Shown here: positions 52,740 through 62,670 of the stretch, piece after piece
Position numbering within the stretch: the first letter of the stretch is position 1
Layout of the letters: each line of letters opens with the position of its first letter
Origin: CAHJXF01 sp038225855
GTDB taxonomy: Bacteria > Pseudomonadota > Gammaproteobacteria > Burkholderiales > Burkholderiaceae_D
DNA length: 64,000 bases
Assembly: GCA_038225855.1 (NCBI GenBank)
Contig: JBBRQU010000007.1
Coordinates: 1-64,000 of the forward strand
Direction: 5' to 3'
Notes under the pieces: generated by a model
Databases searched by the model: none
Seen by the model: the letters and a program-made list of their open reading frames with translations, nothing else
What the model was told of the DNA's origin: nothing
Translations under genes and position numbers: made by a program

Positions 52740-54950
52740 CTACGGCGTGGCCATCGTCATGCCCAAGCGATCGAACAGGAACGCGAAGACATCCGCATCG
52801 AGTTCGATCGTCGACGACAGCGACATCCCCTGCCCGTGCCCCGCGTCGCCGGCCACGCGCAACAGCACCGGCAGGCCCTTGGGATTCGCGGCCTGCAGAC
52901 GCGCGGCCATCTTCAGGCTCTGCCACGGATCGACGCGACCGTCGTTGATGCCGGTGGCGAACAGCACCGGCGGATAAGCCTTGCCGTCTTCGACATGATG
53001 CAGCGGCGAATACGCGTAGAGCGCATCGAACTGCGCGGGATCCTTCACGGTCCCGAACTCGGTCACGTTGAACGCACCGTTGGGCGTGAGCTCGACTCTG
53101 AGCATGTCGTAGATGCCGACGTGGCTGACGACCGCGCCGAACAGTTCGGGATGCTGGACCAGCTCGGCGCCCATCAAGAGACCGCCGGCGCTACCGCCTT
53201 CGATCGCGAGTTTCTTCGGATTCGTATCGCCACGATCGATCAGCAGCCTGGCCGCCGCCGCGAAATCATCGAACACGTTTTGCCTGTTCGTGAGGTTGCC
53301 GGCGAGATGCCAGTCCTCACCGAACTCGCCGCCGCCGCGAATGTTCGCCTGGGCATAGACGCCTCCATGTCGCAGCCAGAAAACGTTCAGCCGCGAGAAG
53401 CGCGGCCGCACCGAAACGCCATAGCTTCCGTACGAAGTGAGCAACGTGGGATTGCTGCCGTCGAGCTTGATGTTCTTCGGCGCGACGATGTTGACCGGCA
53501 CGTCGGTCCCGTCTTTCGACTTCGCCATCAGTCGCGTGACCGCGACGTCGTCCATGGCGATATTGTCCTGGGGCGGAGACAGCATCGTCTTCACGGGCTG
53601 GCCGCCATCGCGCGCGGGGTCGACGCTGTACCAAGCGAACGGCGTGACGAAGCTCTGAATGCCGAACAAGATTGCATCGCCCGCGAGTCGTGCCCCGACT
53701 GTGGCGCTCGAGACCGGCTCGCTGGCGGGCGCGGGCAACGGCTCGCCGGCGAGCGTATAGACGCGCATCTCGGAAGGCCCGCCTACCAGCACTTCGACAT
53801 AGAGCCTGGTCGCGGTGGGCACGATGGTTTCGATCACGGCATCGGACTGCGCGATGATCGTCTTCGCCTTCGCGAGCGCGCTCCCATCGCGGTCATCGAG
53901 CGGCATCGCGACCACACGGCCGCGCGGCGAGCCCTTCAACGCGAGCGCATAGAGCTTGCCGTCGCGACCGAAGACCGCCTGACGATAGCCTTCGGCAAAG
54001 CCCGCGAGCTTCTTCCACTGGCCGCTCGGTCCGCGCATCCAGAAGCCGTGCTCGCCGCCGTCGCCGTTGCTCACGTCCGCGATCACAACCTTGCCGTCTT
54101 CGCTCGCTTCGAGATGAATTTCCGCGATGCGCGGCAGGTCGCGACCGAACGCGTAACGATCGGCGCTCGCCTTCGTGCCGAGCTTGTGGAAATACACCTG
54201 TTGATAAAAGCCCGCGTCCTCCTTCGGCCGTTCCGTGGGCGCCGGATAGCGCGTGTACCAGAGACCCGATCCGTCGGCAGTCCACGCGACGCTGCCGCCG
54301 CCGGTGGGGTTCTGCACGCGCGGCACCGTGTCCGACATTTCCTTGCCGGTCGCCGTTTCGAAAATGTGGAGCGTGCCCTGCTCGCTGCCGTTGTCCGACA
54401 GCGAAACCGCGACCATGCGCCCGTCGCGTGACGGCACGTACCAGTCGATCGCGGTGGTGCCCTTGTCGTTGCGTTGATTGGGATCGAGCACGATGCGCTC
54501 GGACTCGAGCGCCTCGGGTCCGTCGAGAACGACCAGCATCGGCTGGTTCTTCGGCGGCTGAGTCTTCAACGCAAAGAGTTTGCCGCCGGTGTTCTTTCCC
54601 ACCCCGCCACCCACCCAGGCGAAGTCGTTGCGCCGGATGGGCGCGTTGCCGATCAACTGCTTCAATTCATCGCGTATCGCAACGCGCGACGGCAGCGCAT
54701 CGAGGTAGAGGCGCGTCGCGCTGTTCTGCTGCGCGACCCACTGCTTGACCGCCGGGTCGTCGAGCGTCTCGAGCCAGCGATAGTCGTCGACCACCTGGCG
54801 GGTGCCCGACGCGCCGGTGTACGTGTCGGTGACGGGACGCTTCGCGGTCACCGGAGAATTCGACTCGGCCGCGGCGGTCGCGGCGAGACTCGAGATGAAA
54901 AGCAAAAGCATGGCGTGCGCGAACACGCGCGTAAAAATGAAGTTGTGCAT
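52740..54950 (-). CDS. Exported prolyl oligopeptidase-family S9 peptidase
   Basis: 736 residues with a signal peptide (FAHAMLLLFISSLAATAAAE). Propeller then hydrolase: GGSAGGLLMGAELVQ (Ser), TGINDGRVDP (Asp), AGHGQGMSL (His). DDYRWLETLDDPAVKQWV is the family N-terminus. Cleaves short peptides, after Pro in the type enzyme, probably in the periplasm. The start at 54950 begins the signal peptide. Confidence 0.88.
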   Translation of the reverse strand: MHNFIFTRVFAHAMLLLFISSLAATAAAESNSPVTAKRPVTDTYTGASGTRQVVDDYRWLETLDDPAVKQWVAQQNSATRLYLDALPSRVAIRDELKQLIGNAPIRRNDFAWVGGGVGKNTGGKLFALKTQPPKNQPMLVVLDGPEALESERIVLDPNQRNDKGTTAIDWYVPSRDGRMVAVSLSDNGSEQGTLHIFETATGKEMSDTVPRVQNPTGGGSVAWTADGSGLWYTRYPAPTERPKEDAGFYQQVYFHKLGTKASADRYAFGRDLPRIAEIHLEASEDGKVVIADVSNGDGGEHGFWMRGPSGQWKKLAGFAEGYRQAVFGRDGKLYALALKGSPRGRVVAMPLDDRDGSALAKAKTIIAQSDAVIETIVPTATRLYVEVLVGGPSEMRVYTLAGEPLPAPASEPVSSATVGARLAGDAILFGIQSFVTPFAWYSVDPARDGGQPVKTMLSPPQDNIAMDDVAVTRLMAKSKDGTDVPVNIVAPKNIKLDGSNPTLLTSYGSYGVSVRPRFSRLNVFWLRHGGVYAQANIRGGGEFGEDWHLAGNLTNRQNVFDDFAAAARLLIDRGDTNPKKLAIEGGSAGGLLMGAELVQHPELFGAVVSHVGIYDMLRVELTPNGAFNVTEFGTVKDPAQFDALYAYSPLHHVEDGKAYPPVLFATGINDGRVDPWQSLKMAARLQAANPKGLPVLLRVAGDAGHGQGMSLSSTIELDADVFAFLFDRLGMTMATP

Positions 54951-55075
54951 GGCAGTCGATGAGAGATGAAGAGTCGCCGCGCTCGTCGCGCGGAAAGACA
55001 GGCGAGCTATGCAAGCGCCAGCAAAAAAAAGCGATGGTAGCCGAAGCGAACCCGGCCACGATGCAAGGCGACGGT

Positions 55076-57484
55076 TCAGTTCCTCACGGGCTTGCCGGTC
55101 TGCATCATGCCCATGATCCGTTCCTGCGATTTCGGATGCGCGAGGAGACCCATGAAGCCCTTGCGCTCCATCGCGAGCACCCATTCCTCATCGACCAGCG
55201 AACCGCCATCGACATCGCCGCCGCATATGATCTCGGCGATGGTCCTGCCGATGTGGAAGTCGTGCGCCGAGATGAAGCCGCCGTCGCGCAGGTTGATCAA
55301 CTGACCGGTGATGGTCGCGATGCCGCTGCGGCCGACGACAGGGAAAGTGGTCTTCACCGGCGGTCGATAGTTCGCGGCGTACATCGCCTGCGCCGTGCGG
55401 ATTGCGGACGCGAGCAGCTCGTGCGGGTTCAGGACGATGGGGTCGGCCTCCAGCAGATAGCCCATCTGCCTTGCTTCGAGGGCCGACTTCGAGACGGCCG
55501 CGGTCGCGGCGTTGGTGAAGTGCTTCTTCACATAGTCCAGGAGGTAACTGTCGGATGCGACCGCGTGCTCCTCGGCGGCGTGACGCGCACCGTACGTGAG
55601 GCCGCCACCGCCGGGCAGCAAGCCCACGCCGACCTCGACCAGACCCATGTAGGTCTCGAGACTGGCGACGCGCCTGGCGCAATACATCGCGATTTCGCAA
55701 CCGCCGCCGAGCGCCATGCCGGCCACCGCGGCGACCGTCGGCACTTGCGCATAACGGATCGCGAGCATCGCGTCCTGCAACTTCTTTTCTTCGGGGCCGA
55801 TCGCAGCGACTCCTCCGGCCATGAACACCGGCAGCATCGCCTGCAAGTCCGCGCCATGCGAGAACGGCTCGTCGCGCAACTGGCCGGGGCTCCACAGCAC
55901 GAGACCCTGGTAGTCGGACTCGGCAAGCGCGAGCGCGCGGCCGAGAGCCGCGATCACACCCGGGCCGATCACGCCACCCTTGGTCTTGAACGAGAGGATC
56001 ACGACGTCGTCGAGTCCACTGCGATCCAGAGCCCAGATGCGCGCCGATTCGTCTTCCTCGATGGCCTTGCCCATCGCAGCCGGCGCATCGCCGATCAGGG
56101 ACGCGCGATAGATCTGACGCTCGTAAACCGGCAGCGTCGAGCGTGCGACAAACGCATGGGCGACAGGCGACCAGGAACCCTCGGGTTGATGCACGCCGCC
56201 GCGTTCGGCGACCGGCCCTTCGAAGACCCACGCGGGCAGCGGCGCCGCCGAGAGCGCACGACCGTTGTCGATATCGTCCTTGACCCGCGCGGCCACGTCC
56301 TTCCAACCGGCCGATTGCCACAGCTCGAACGGACCCTGCTTCTGGCCGAAGCCCCAGCGCATCGCGAAGTCGATCTCGCGCGCGTTGTCGGCGATGTCGG
56401 CGAGATGTACGGCGATGTAGTGAAAGCTGTCGCGCAGGATCGCCCAGAGGAACTGCGCTTGCGGAGACTTCGATTCATACAGAAGCTTGAGGCGTTCGGC
56501 CGGCGGCTTCTTCAGAATGCGTGCGACCGTTTCGCCGGCCTTAGCGCCGCTCGCCACATACTCGCCGGTCTTAGCATCGAGCCTGAGGATGTCGCGGCCG
56601 ACCTTCTTGTAGAAGCCCGCGCCGGTCTTCTGTCCGAGTGCGCCTTTCTCGATCAGCGCTGCGAGAGCACGTGGGGTCGCATAGACGGACGCGAAGGGAT
56701 CGTCCTTCAACTGATCCTGCATCGTCTTGACGACGTGTCCCATCGTGTCGAGTCCCACCACGTCGGCGGTGCGAAACGTGCCCGACTTCGCGCGACCCAT
56801 CTTCGCGCCGGTGAGGTCGTCGACGACATCGAACGCCAGCCCGACCTTGTCGGCTTCGACCATGGTCGCGAGTATCGAGAAGATGCCGACGCGGTTCGCG
56901 ATGAAGTTCGGCGTGTCCTTCGCGCGCACCACGCCCTTGCCGAGCGTGGTCGTGAGGAAGGTTTCGAGGCGATCGAGAATTTCGGGCTCGGTGTCGGTCG
57001 TCGCGATCAATTCGACCAGGTGCATGTAGCGCGGCGGGTTGAAGAAATGCACGCCGCAGAAACGGTGCTTCAGTTCGAGAGGAAGTCCTTCAGCAAGCGA
57101 CGCGATCGACAGACCCGACGTGTTCGACGCGAAGATCGCGTGAGGTGCAATGAACGGCGCGACCTTCGCGTACAGGTCGTGCTTCCAAGCTAGACGTTCG
57201 GCGATCGCTTCGATCACGAGTTCGCACGAGCGCAGCGTCTCGAGGTCGTCGTCGTAATTCGCGATCGCGATCAGCGAGGCATCCGACGCACGCCCGAGCG
57301 CTGCGGGGCTCAGCTTCTTCAGTTGCTCGACAGCCTTCTTCGCGATCGCGTTCTTGTCGCCACTCTTGTCCGGCAGATCGAACAGCACCACCGGCACGCG
57401 CGCGTTCACGCAATGCGCGGCGATCTGCGCGCCCATCACGCCGGCGCCGAGGACCGCGACTCTTCTGACGATGAAACGGGTCAT
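55076..57484 (-). CDS. 3-hydroxyacyl-CoA dehydrogenase/enoyl-CoA hydratase (FadB/FadJ-like)
   Basis: 802 residues. The dehydrogenase half comes first (VAVLGAGVMGAQIAAHCVNA; SNTSGLSIASLAEGLP; HFFNPPRYMHLVE) and a crotonase half follows (VAGMALGGGCEIAMYCARRV; GLVEVGVGLLPGGGG). The order is the reverse of E. coli FadB and is the common betaproteobacterial form. Oxidises 3-hydroxyacyl-CoA and hydrates enoyl-CoA. Operon with the acyl-CoA dehydrogenase, 26 bp upstream. No thiolase gene follows. Confidence 0.9.
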   Translation of the reverse strand: MTRFIVRRVAVLGAGVMGAQIAAHCVNARVPVVLFDLPDKSGDKNAIAKKAVEQLKKLSPAALGRASDASLIAIANYDDDLETLRSCELVIEAIAERLAWKHDLYAKVAPFIAPHAIFASNTSGLSIASLAEGLPLELKHRFCGVHFFNPPRYMHLVELIATTDTEPEILDRLETFLTTTLGKGVVRAKDTPNFIANRVGIFSILATMVEADKVGLAFDVVDDLTGAKMGRAKSGTFRTADVVGLDTMGHVVKTMQDQLKDDPFASVYATPRALAALIEKGALGQKTGAGFYKKVGRDILRLDAKTGEYVASGAKAGETVARILKKPPAERLKLLYESKSPQAQFLWAILRDSFHYIAVHLADIADNAREIDFAMRWGFGQKQGPFELWQSAGWKDVAARVKDDIDNGRALSAAPLPAWVFEGPVAERGGVHQPEGSWSPVAHAFVARSTLPVYERQIYRASLIGDAPAAMGKAIEEDESARIWALDRSGLDDVVILSFKTKGGVIGPGVIAALGRALALAESDYQGLVLWSPGQLRDEPFSHGADLQAMLPVFMAGGVAAIGPEEKKLQDAMLAIRYAQVPTVAAVAGMALGGGCEIAMYCARRVASLETYMGLVEVGVGLLPGGGGLTYGARHAAEEHAVASDSYLLDYVKKHFTNAATAAVSKSALEARQMGYLLEADPIVLNPHELLASAIRTAQAMYAANYRPPVKTTFPVVGRSGIATITGQLINLRDGGFISAHDFHIGRTIAEIICGGDVDGGSLVDEEWVLAMERKGFMGLLAHPKSQERIMGMMQTGKPVRN

Positions 57485-57510
57485 GAATTTTTCTGTACTC
57501 GATCAAATCA

Positions 57511-59310
57511 TCAAAACAGTTCTGCGTCCATCTCCATCAACGACTTCGCTCCCGCGCGCGCCGAGCGAATGTGCGCCGCGGTCTCGGGCAACAGTTTCGC
57601 GAAATAAAACCTCGCCGTCGCCAGCTTGGCCTTGTAGAACGGATCGCCGCTGCTTTCCTTCTCGAGCGCAACCTTGGCCATGCGCGCCCAGAAGTACGCA
57701 TAGATCAGGTGACCGGTGACGCGCAGATAGTCGACCGCGGCGGCGCCGACTTCTTCGGGACTCTGGAAGGCCTTCATGCCGACTTCCATCGTCAGCTTGG
57801 TGACCTTGTCGCCGATGTCCGCGAGTGGGGTGATGAACTCGGCCATCGCTTCGTTGGTGCCTTCGGCATCGACGAAGTCCTGAACCATCTTGCCGAACTT
57901 CTTCATCTTCGCGCCGTTGTCCATCAGGATCTTGCGGCCCAGCAGATCGAGCGCCTGGATGGTGTTGGTGCCTTCGTAGATCATGTTGATGCGCGCGTCG
58001 CGCACCATCTGCTCGATGCCCCACTCGGCGATGTAGCCGTGGCCGCCGAACACCTGCAGGCAGCCCGACGCACAGAAGAAACCGTTGTCGGTCATGAAGG
58101 CCTTCACCACCGGCGTCATCAACGCCATCATGTCGTCGGCGTCCTTGCGTATCGCTTCGTCGGGATGCGACAACAGGTCGCTCTGCAGCGCGACCCAGGT
58201 CGCGAACGCGCGGCCGCCCTCGGCATAGGCGCGCGCGGTCAACAGCATCTTGCGCACGTCGGGATGCACGATGATCGGATCGGCCGGTTTGTCGGGCGCC
58301 TTGGGTCCCGACAGCGAGCGGCCCTGAATGCGATCCTTCGCATAGGCCGCCGCGTTCTGATAGGCGATTTCGGTCAGGCCGAGGCCTTGCACGCCGACGC
58401 CCAGGCGCGCGCCGTTCATCATCACGAACATCGCGGCCAGACCCTTGTTGGGCGCACCCACCAGCCAAGCGGTCGCGCCATCGAGATTGAGCTGGCAGGT
58501 CGCGTTGCCGTGTATGCCCATCTTGTGTTCGATCGCGCCGCAGAAGATGGGGTTGCGCGCGCCGATCGTGGCCTCTTCGCCTTGTCCTTCGGGCAGGAAC
58601 TTGGGCACGACGAACAGCGATATGCCTTTGGAGCCCTGCGGCGCATCGGGCAGGCGCGCGAGCACCATGTGAACGATGTTGTCGGCCAGGTCGTGCTCGC
58701 CGGCTGAGATGAAGATCTTGTTGCCCGTGAGCTTGTAACTGCCGTCGGTTTGCGGCTCGGCCTTCGTGCGCAGCATGCCAAGGTCGGTGCCGCAATGCGA
58801 TTCGGTCAGGCACATCGTGCCCAGCCATTCGCCCGATGCGATCTTCGGCAGATAGAGCTGCTTCTGCTCGTCGGTGCCGTGCATAAGCAGACAGTTGTAG
58901 ACGCCGTGCGCGAGCGACGGATACATGGTCCACGCCTGATTGGTCGCGTACTTCATTTCCGAAAACGCGATCTCGATCAGGTGGGGCAGGCCCTGACCTC
59001 CGAAGGCGGGATCGTGCGACAGCGACGGCCATCCGCCTTCGCAATACTGGCGATACGCTTGCCTGAATCCCTTGGGCGTCGTCACGCTGTTGGTGCTCGC
59101 GTCGAAGTGGCAACCCTCCTGATCGCCCGAGAGATTCAGGGGCAGCAACACTTCGGCGCAGAACTTGCCGCCTTGCTCGAGCACCTGGTCGATGGTGTCG
59201 GCGTCGATGTCCGCATGGGCGGGGATGTCCTTCAACGCCGATGTGACGGCCAGCAATTCGTGCATCACGAAGCGCATGTCGCGCAGCGGCGGGTTGTAGA
59301 TGGCGGGCAT
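57511..59310 (-). CDS. Acyl-CoA dehydrogenase, 600-residue type
   Basis: 599 residues. CLTESHCGTDLGMLRTKAEP and KIFISAGEHDLADN are FAD/acyl-CoA blocks, and ASGCLQVFGGHGYIAEWGIE, with RINMIYEGTNTIQALDLLGR, holds the catalytic Glu. An extra C-terminal domain is typical of this longer group. It oxidises acyl-CoA to enoyl-CoA and hands electrons to ETF. The start at 59310 matches the family start MPAIYNPPLRDMRFV. Confidence 0.9.
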   Translation of the reverse strand: MPAIYNPPLRDMRFVMHELLAVTSALKDIPAHADIDADTIDQVLEQGGKFCAEVLLPLNLSGDQEGCHFDASTNSVTTPKGFRQAYRQYCEGGWPSLSHDPAFGGQGLPHLIEIAFSEMKYATNQAWTMYPSLAHGVYNCLLMHGTDEQKQLYLPKIASGEWLGTMCLTESHCGTDLGMLRTKAEPQTDGSYKLTGNKIFISAGEHDLADNIVHMVLARLPDAPQGSKGISLFVVPKFLPEGQGEEATIGARNPIFCGAIEHKMGIHGNATCQLNLDGATAWLVGAPNKGLAAMFVMMNGARLGVGVQGLGLTEIAYQNAAAYAKDRIQGRSLSGPKAPDKPADPIIVHPDVRKMLLTARAYAEGGRAFATWVALQSDLLSHPDEAIRKDADDMMALMTPVVKAFMTDNGFFCASGCLQVFGGHGYIAEWGIEQMVRDARINMIYEGTNTIQALDLLGRKILMDNGAKMKKFGKMVQDFVDAEGTNEAMAEFITPLADIGDKVTKLTMEVGMKAFQSPEEVGAAAVDYLRVTGHLIYAYFWARMAKVALEKESSGDPFYKAKLATARFYFAKLLPETAAHIRSARAGAKSLMEMDAELF

Positions 59311-59377
59311 GGCAGTTCCTGACGTTCGGTGAGCGCGAGCTTGCCGCGCGGAGGTTTCGGGAAGAAGGCGATGCCGG

Positions 59378-60043
59378 TCAGCGTGACGCAGTGGATTTTG
59401 CGACAAGTCGCAGGCGGGGTGCGGACGACTTCGGTGCTCTGGAAGGCTTCGACGATTTGACGCGGTAGCTGTCGATCAAGCGCGCGTAGCCGCGCTCGAT
59501 GCGCTCGACCGCATGCACGTCGCCAAGAAAGCGCGCGTCGTGATGGAGCGCGAGAACCATCGCACGCATTTCGAAAACGAGTTGCTCGCAATCGGTATCC
59601 GGCACGAGGTGGCCCTGCTTGACGGCCTGCTTGGCCGCGCGCATCAAGGCCTTCTGCCAGGCCAGCACCATCGACAGCAACTCGTCGCGGATCGGCCCGG
59701 GTCTATCGTCGTACTCGACCGCGCCGCTGATGTACATGCAGCCGCTATCGATCTCGCGCGTGTGGCGCGTGACCCAGCGCGAGAACATCGCCGACAGCCG
59801 CGGCAGACCGCGCGCTTCCTTCAGGCTAGTGAAGAACACCTCTTCCTCGAAGCGCCGGTGATATTCCTGGATGACCGCGATCTGCAGGTCTTCGCGCGAA
59901 CCGAAGTGCGCGAACACGCCGCTTTTCGACATCTGCATTCGATCGGCGAGCAGCCCGATGGTCAGGCCTTCGAGGCCGTCGCGGCTGGCGAGATCGAGTG
60001 CGGCTTCGAGTATCGCGGCGCGGGTTTGCAGGCCTTTGCGCAT
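59378..60043 (-). CDS. TetR-family regulator of the fatty-acid operon
   Basis: 221 residues. HTH: AALDLASRDGLEGLTIGLLA, then DRMQMSKSGVFAHFGSREDL. The C-terminus is a ligand domain with a basic tail. It is 67 bp upstream of the acyl-CoA dehydrogenase gene on the same strand, so it likely represses the operon until acyl-CoA binds. An operator-like palindrome lies in its promoter region. Confidence 0.87.
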   Translation of the reverse strand: MRKGLQTRAAILEAALDLASRDGLEGLTIGLLADRMQMSKSGVFAHFGSREDLQIAVIQEYHRRFEEEVFFTSLKEARGLPRLSAMFSRWVTRHTREIDSGCMYISGAVEYDDRPGPIRDELLSMVLAWQKALMRAAKQAVKQGHLVPDTDCEQLVFEMRAMVLALHHDARFLGDVHAVERIERGYARLIDSYRVKSSKPSRAPKSSAPRLRLVAKSTASR

Positions 60044-60089
60044 GAAGTGTTTTCCGGGATAGCCGCTAAGTCACGTGGAAGCACAAATT

Positions 60090-60103
60090 AGCACGATCGT
60101 TCT
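60090..60103. promoter_or_regulatory. Operator-like palindrome upstream of tetR
   Basis: AGCACGATCGTTCT differs from a perfect inverted repeat by one position (AGCACGATCGTGCT). Placed 47 bp before the TetR start, a likely autoregulatory site. Confidence 0.5.
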
Positions 60104-60144
60104 TTTTTGTCACGCGTTGCGGGATGCCGCAGGGGATGAAACGA

Positions 60145-61611
60145 TCAACCACGCATGCGCGCGGCCACCCGCATCTTCAGCCCCATCGGAGACATCGTGA
60201 ACGCGAACCGCTCCCGCGGCGGCGAACCGTCCTCGGTGTTGACTTCGACCAACTCGAAGTTGCGCGCCACTGTCGCCAGCACCATCTTCATTTCGAGCAT
60301 CGCCAGGTAACGCCCCGGGCACATGCGAGGCCCGGCGCCGAACGGCATCGACGCTTTCTGCAAGCTGCGCGAACCTGCTTCCACGGCAGGCCGATCGTCC
60401 GACGCCGGACCCGATGCCTCGCTCCAACGTCGCGGCCGGAACGCAGCCGCGTCGGCGGTCGGTCGCGTGTCCACCGCGCCATTACGCATCAGGCAGATCG
60501 CCGTCGTGCCTCTGGACAGCGAGATGCCGGCCAGCGTAGTCGCAGCATTGCTCTCGAGCATCAGGAACGGCGCCACCGGATAAAGCCGCATCGCCTCGTT
60601 CACGCTGTGCTCGATCGCCTCCAAGCCGCGTGCCACTTCGAAGTTGCGCGGCAGGTCATCGCCGCCGAGCGCAGCGTCGACATGGCTCATCAATTCGCCC
60701 CATACGCCGCGATGGGTATGCAGCAAATGCAGCGTCCAGCAGAGCGTGTTGGCTGTCGTGTCTTCGCCCGCCAAGAGCACCGTCATGACGTTGCCGACCA
60801 CCTCCTCTTCCGACAAGCCCGCGCCTTCGTCGTCCCGCGCGGCGATCAGCGCCTCCAGCAAGTTGGTGGGCTTCTCGTGCAGACGTGGGTCGAGCGCCAT
60901 TCTTTCGCGCGCCGCGCTGACGAAGCCGCCGATCGCCTCGTGCACCTTGACCAGATGCCGCTCGAAGGCGCGGTCGGACGGCAGACGTAGGTAGCGCCAC
61001 CACGGGAAGGGGGCAAAGATACGACGCATCAGCATCGGGAACACCTTGTCGAGGTGGGCCTGCAGAGCGTCGTGCGGCTGCTGCTGCGTATTCATGTCGA
61101 TCCCGAAGGCGAGGCCCGCGGTCACATCGACCGTATAGCGCATCAATACGGTCTGCAGGTCCAACACTTCGCCGCGCCGCGCGGCGTCGTCTAGCCGCGC
61201 GCGCAAGCGCTCGGTGACGCGCACCAGCGAAGGAAAGTAGCTCTTGAGGTGGCCCGGGTCGAACGCTCCCATCACGAGCTTGCGCTGGCGTCGCCAGTCG
61301 TCGCCTTCGGCGGAGAACAAGCCGTGACCGCCCATCTCGCGGATGATGTTTTGCATCGGGCGCGGACGTCGCCAAGCGTCCGGCCGGTCGCGCAGCATTG
61401 CGGCGATCAGATCGGTGCGCGAGATCACCAGCATCTCGCGGTTTCCCAGACGGATCCGATACAACGGACCGTACTGACGCGCCCAAGCCTCCAGCTTCGC
61501 ATGCATGCGCAGCGGGTCGATTTGCGGAAGGTTGCCGACCCAAGGCCAAGCGCGCGGGCCGGGCAATGAATCCAGCGGACGCGCGCCGCTTGCTTGCATA
61601 GGTGCTGTCAT
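60145..61611 (-). CDS. Cytochrome P450
   Basis: 488 residues. I-helix AGEDTT, Glu-x2-Arg in NEAMRLYP and heme-Cys loop FGAGPRMCPGRYLA are all present. The proline-rich start LPGPRAWPWVGNLPQIDPLR lacks a membrane anchor, so it is soluble. Style is of bacterial fatty-acid or terpenoid hydroxylases needing separate redox partners; none is adjacent. Substrate unknown. Confidence 0.88.
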   Translation of the reverse strand: MTAPMQASGARPLDSLPGPRAWPWVGNLPQIDPLRMHAKLEAWARQYGPLYRIRLGNREMLVISRTDLIAAMLRDRPDAWRRPRPMQNIIREMGGHGLFSAEGDDWRRQRKLVMGAFDPGHLKSYFPSLVRVTERLRARLDDAARRGEVLDLQTVLMRYTVDVTAGLAFGIDMNTQQQPHDALQAHLDKVFPMLMRRIFAPFPWWRYLRLPSDRAFERHLVKVHEAIGGFVSAARERMALDPRLHEKPTNLLEALIAARDDEGAGLSEEEVVGNVMTVLLAGEDTTANTLCWTLHLLHTHRGVWGELMSHVDAALGGDDLPRNFEVARGLEAIEHSVNEAMRLYPVAPFLMLESNAATTLAGISLSRGTTAICLMRNGAVDTRPTADAAAFRPRRWSEASGPASDDRPAVEAGSRSLQKASMPFGAGPRMCPGRYLAMLEMKMVLATVARNFELVEVNTEDGSPPRERFAFTMSPMGLKMRVAARMRG

Positions 61612-61771
61612 TGCGATGGCACTTCCACTCGACCTCCTCCATCCCATCCCGCCGTCTCAGTCGCGGCTTGGTCCGGCTTGATGGAGCGATTCGTTGATGA
61701 ACATTTGCAGCGTGCCTGCCTTGGTGAAGCGCGCCAGAACATTCACATAGGCTTCTTATTCAGCGCGACTC

Positions 61772-61915
61772 TCAGTCGTCATGGCGCACGCTTGATAGAT
61801 GCCGATGCTGCTCGGGCAACGCCCTGAGCCAATCCTCGAAGTGCGCCGGATCGAGATCGAGCGCTTCGTCGAGCAGCCGGCTCAGGGTCGTCAGGTCGGC
61901 TGGATCGAGCGGCAT
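61772..61915 (-). pseudogene. Serine/threonine kinase N-terminal relic
   Basis: A 47-codon frame, MPLDPADLTTLSRLLDEALD and LDPAHFEDWLRALPEQHRHL, has the pre-kinase segment seen in kinases paired with ECF sigma factors (LSPLLDEALDLDPA). It ends in a stop and no kinase domain follows. Probably the truncated partner of the sigma relic at 62464-62670. Confidence 0.5.
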
Positions 61916-61933
61916 TGCGGTCGACCGATTCGA

Positions 61934-62368
61934 TCAATCGGACCCGTTGCCGATGCGCTTCAACGAGCAAGACAGCACGCCGCCCGTATTGACGGGCAGG
62001 CCATTAATCTCGTCGCCTTTGTCGGAGACCACATAAACGATATCCAGGTTGCCCGCAGGCGCGCCTCCCAGCGTCTGCACGTAGGAAATCCTCCCGGTGC
62101 AGTTCTGATTGTTGTACGCCTGACCCCGGAGGCCTTGCGCAATGATTTGACCGCCAAGGTTCACCGTACCTTCGCAGGTCCAGAGGGCGGACTTGCTGGT
62201 CGTGCACCGTCCCAGGATTCGCGTCGCCGTTTGGCCCGGTGCGGGCAGCGTGCCCTCGCACGTGTACACCCAGGTCCCTTGCGTGGTTTCCTGATCGCAT
62301 TTCGGCGATGCCAACGCAGACGAAGTAACGGCACATAAAGCCAGAATCAAGTACGAACTCTTCTTCAT
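61934..62368 (-). CDS. Small secreted Cys-rich protein, unknown
   Basis: 144 residues. Signal peptide MKKSSYLILALCAVTSSALA; the mature part has six Cys and two related TCEGT segments (TCEGTLPAPGQTATRILGRC and TCEGTVNLGGQ), suggesting a duplicated disulfide-held fold. I do not recognise it. It is located between the sigma and kinase relics. TGAGG-type ribosome site (GGAGGAAAT) is good. Confidence 0.75.
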   Translation of the reverse strand: MKKSSYLILALCAVTSSALASPKCDQETTQGTWVYTCEGTLPAPGQTATRILGRCTTSKSALWTCEGTVNLGGQIIAQGLRGQAYNNQNCTGRISYVQTLGGAPAGNLDIVYVVSDKGDEINGLPVNTGGVLSCSLKRIGNGSD

Positions 62369-62463
62369 GATTTCCTCCTTGGAATGTGCAACTCAGGATG
62401 CCCGGGCATTCGTTCGCTTGCTGTCTCACAGACGGATTGAGCGGCCGAAATCGGACACGACGA

Positions 62464-62670
62464 CTACTGCTTCAACGAATTCATCAACAGCAAACGCGCC
62501 TTCTCTCAATCGCGTCGCACGGTGCGCTCTGTAAGACCCAAGGCGTCGGCGATCTCCAACTCGGAGAAGCCGCCGAAGTAGCACATCTCGACGACGTTTG
62601 CGAGGCGCGGCTCCGCCTCCTCAAGTGCGAGCAATGCGTCATGGACGTGCAGGATCTCCTTGCGCGACAG
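62464..62670 (-). pseudogene. ECF sigma factor relic (sigma-4 domain, in-frame stop)
   Basis: Directly after the hslR stop, the same frame gives LSRKEILHVHDALLALEEAE, then VVEMCYFGGFSELEIADALG and LTERTVRRD, a TGA at 62506-62508, then EKARLLLMNSL. This is region 4 of the Sig-70_X6-like ECF family, where Trp follows RRD; TGG has become TGA. The N-terminal half is gone. Confidence 0.65.
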
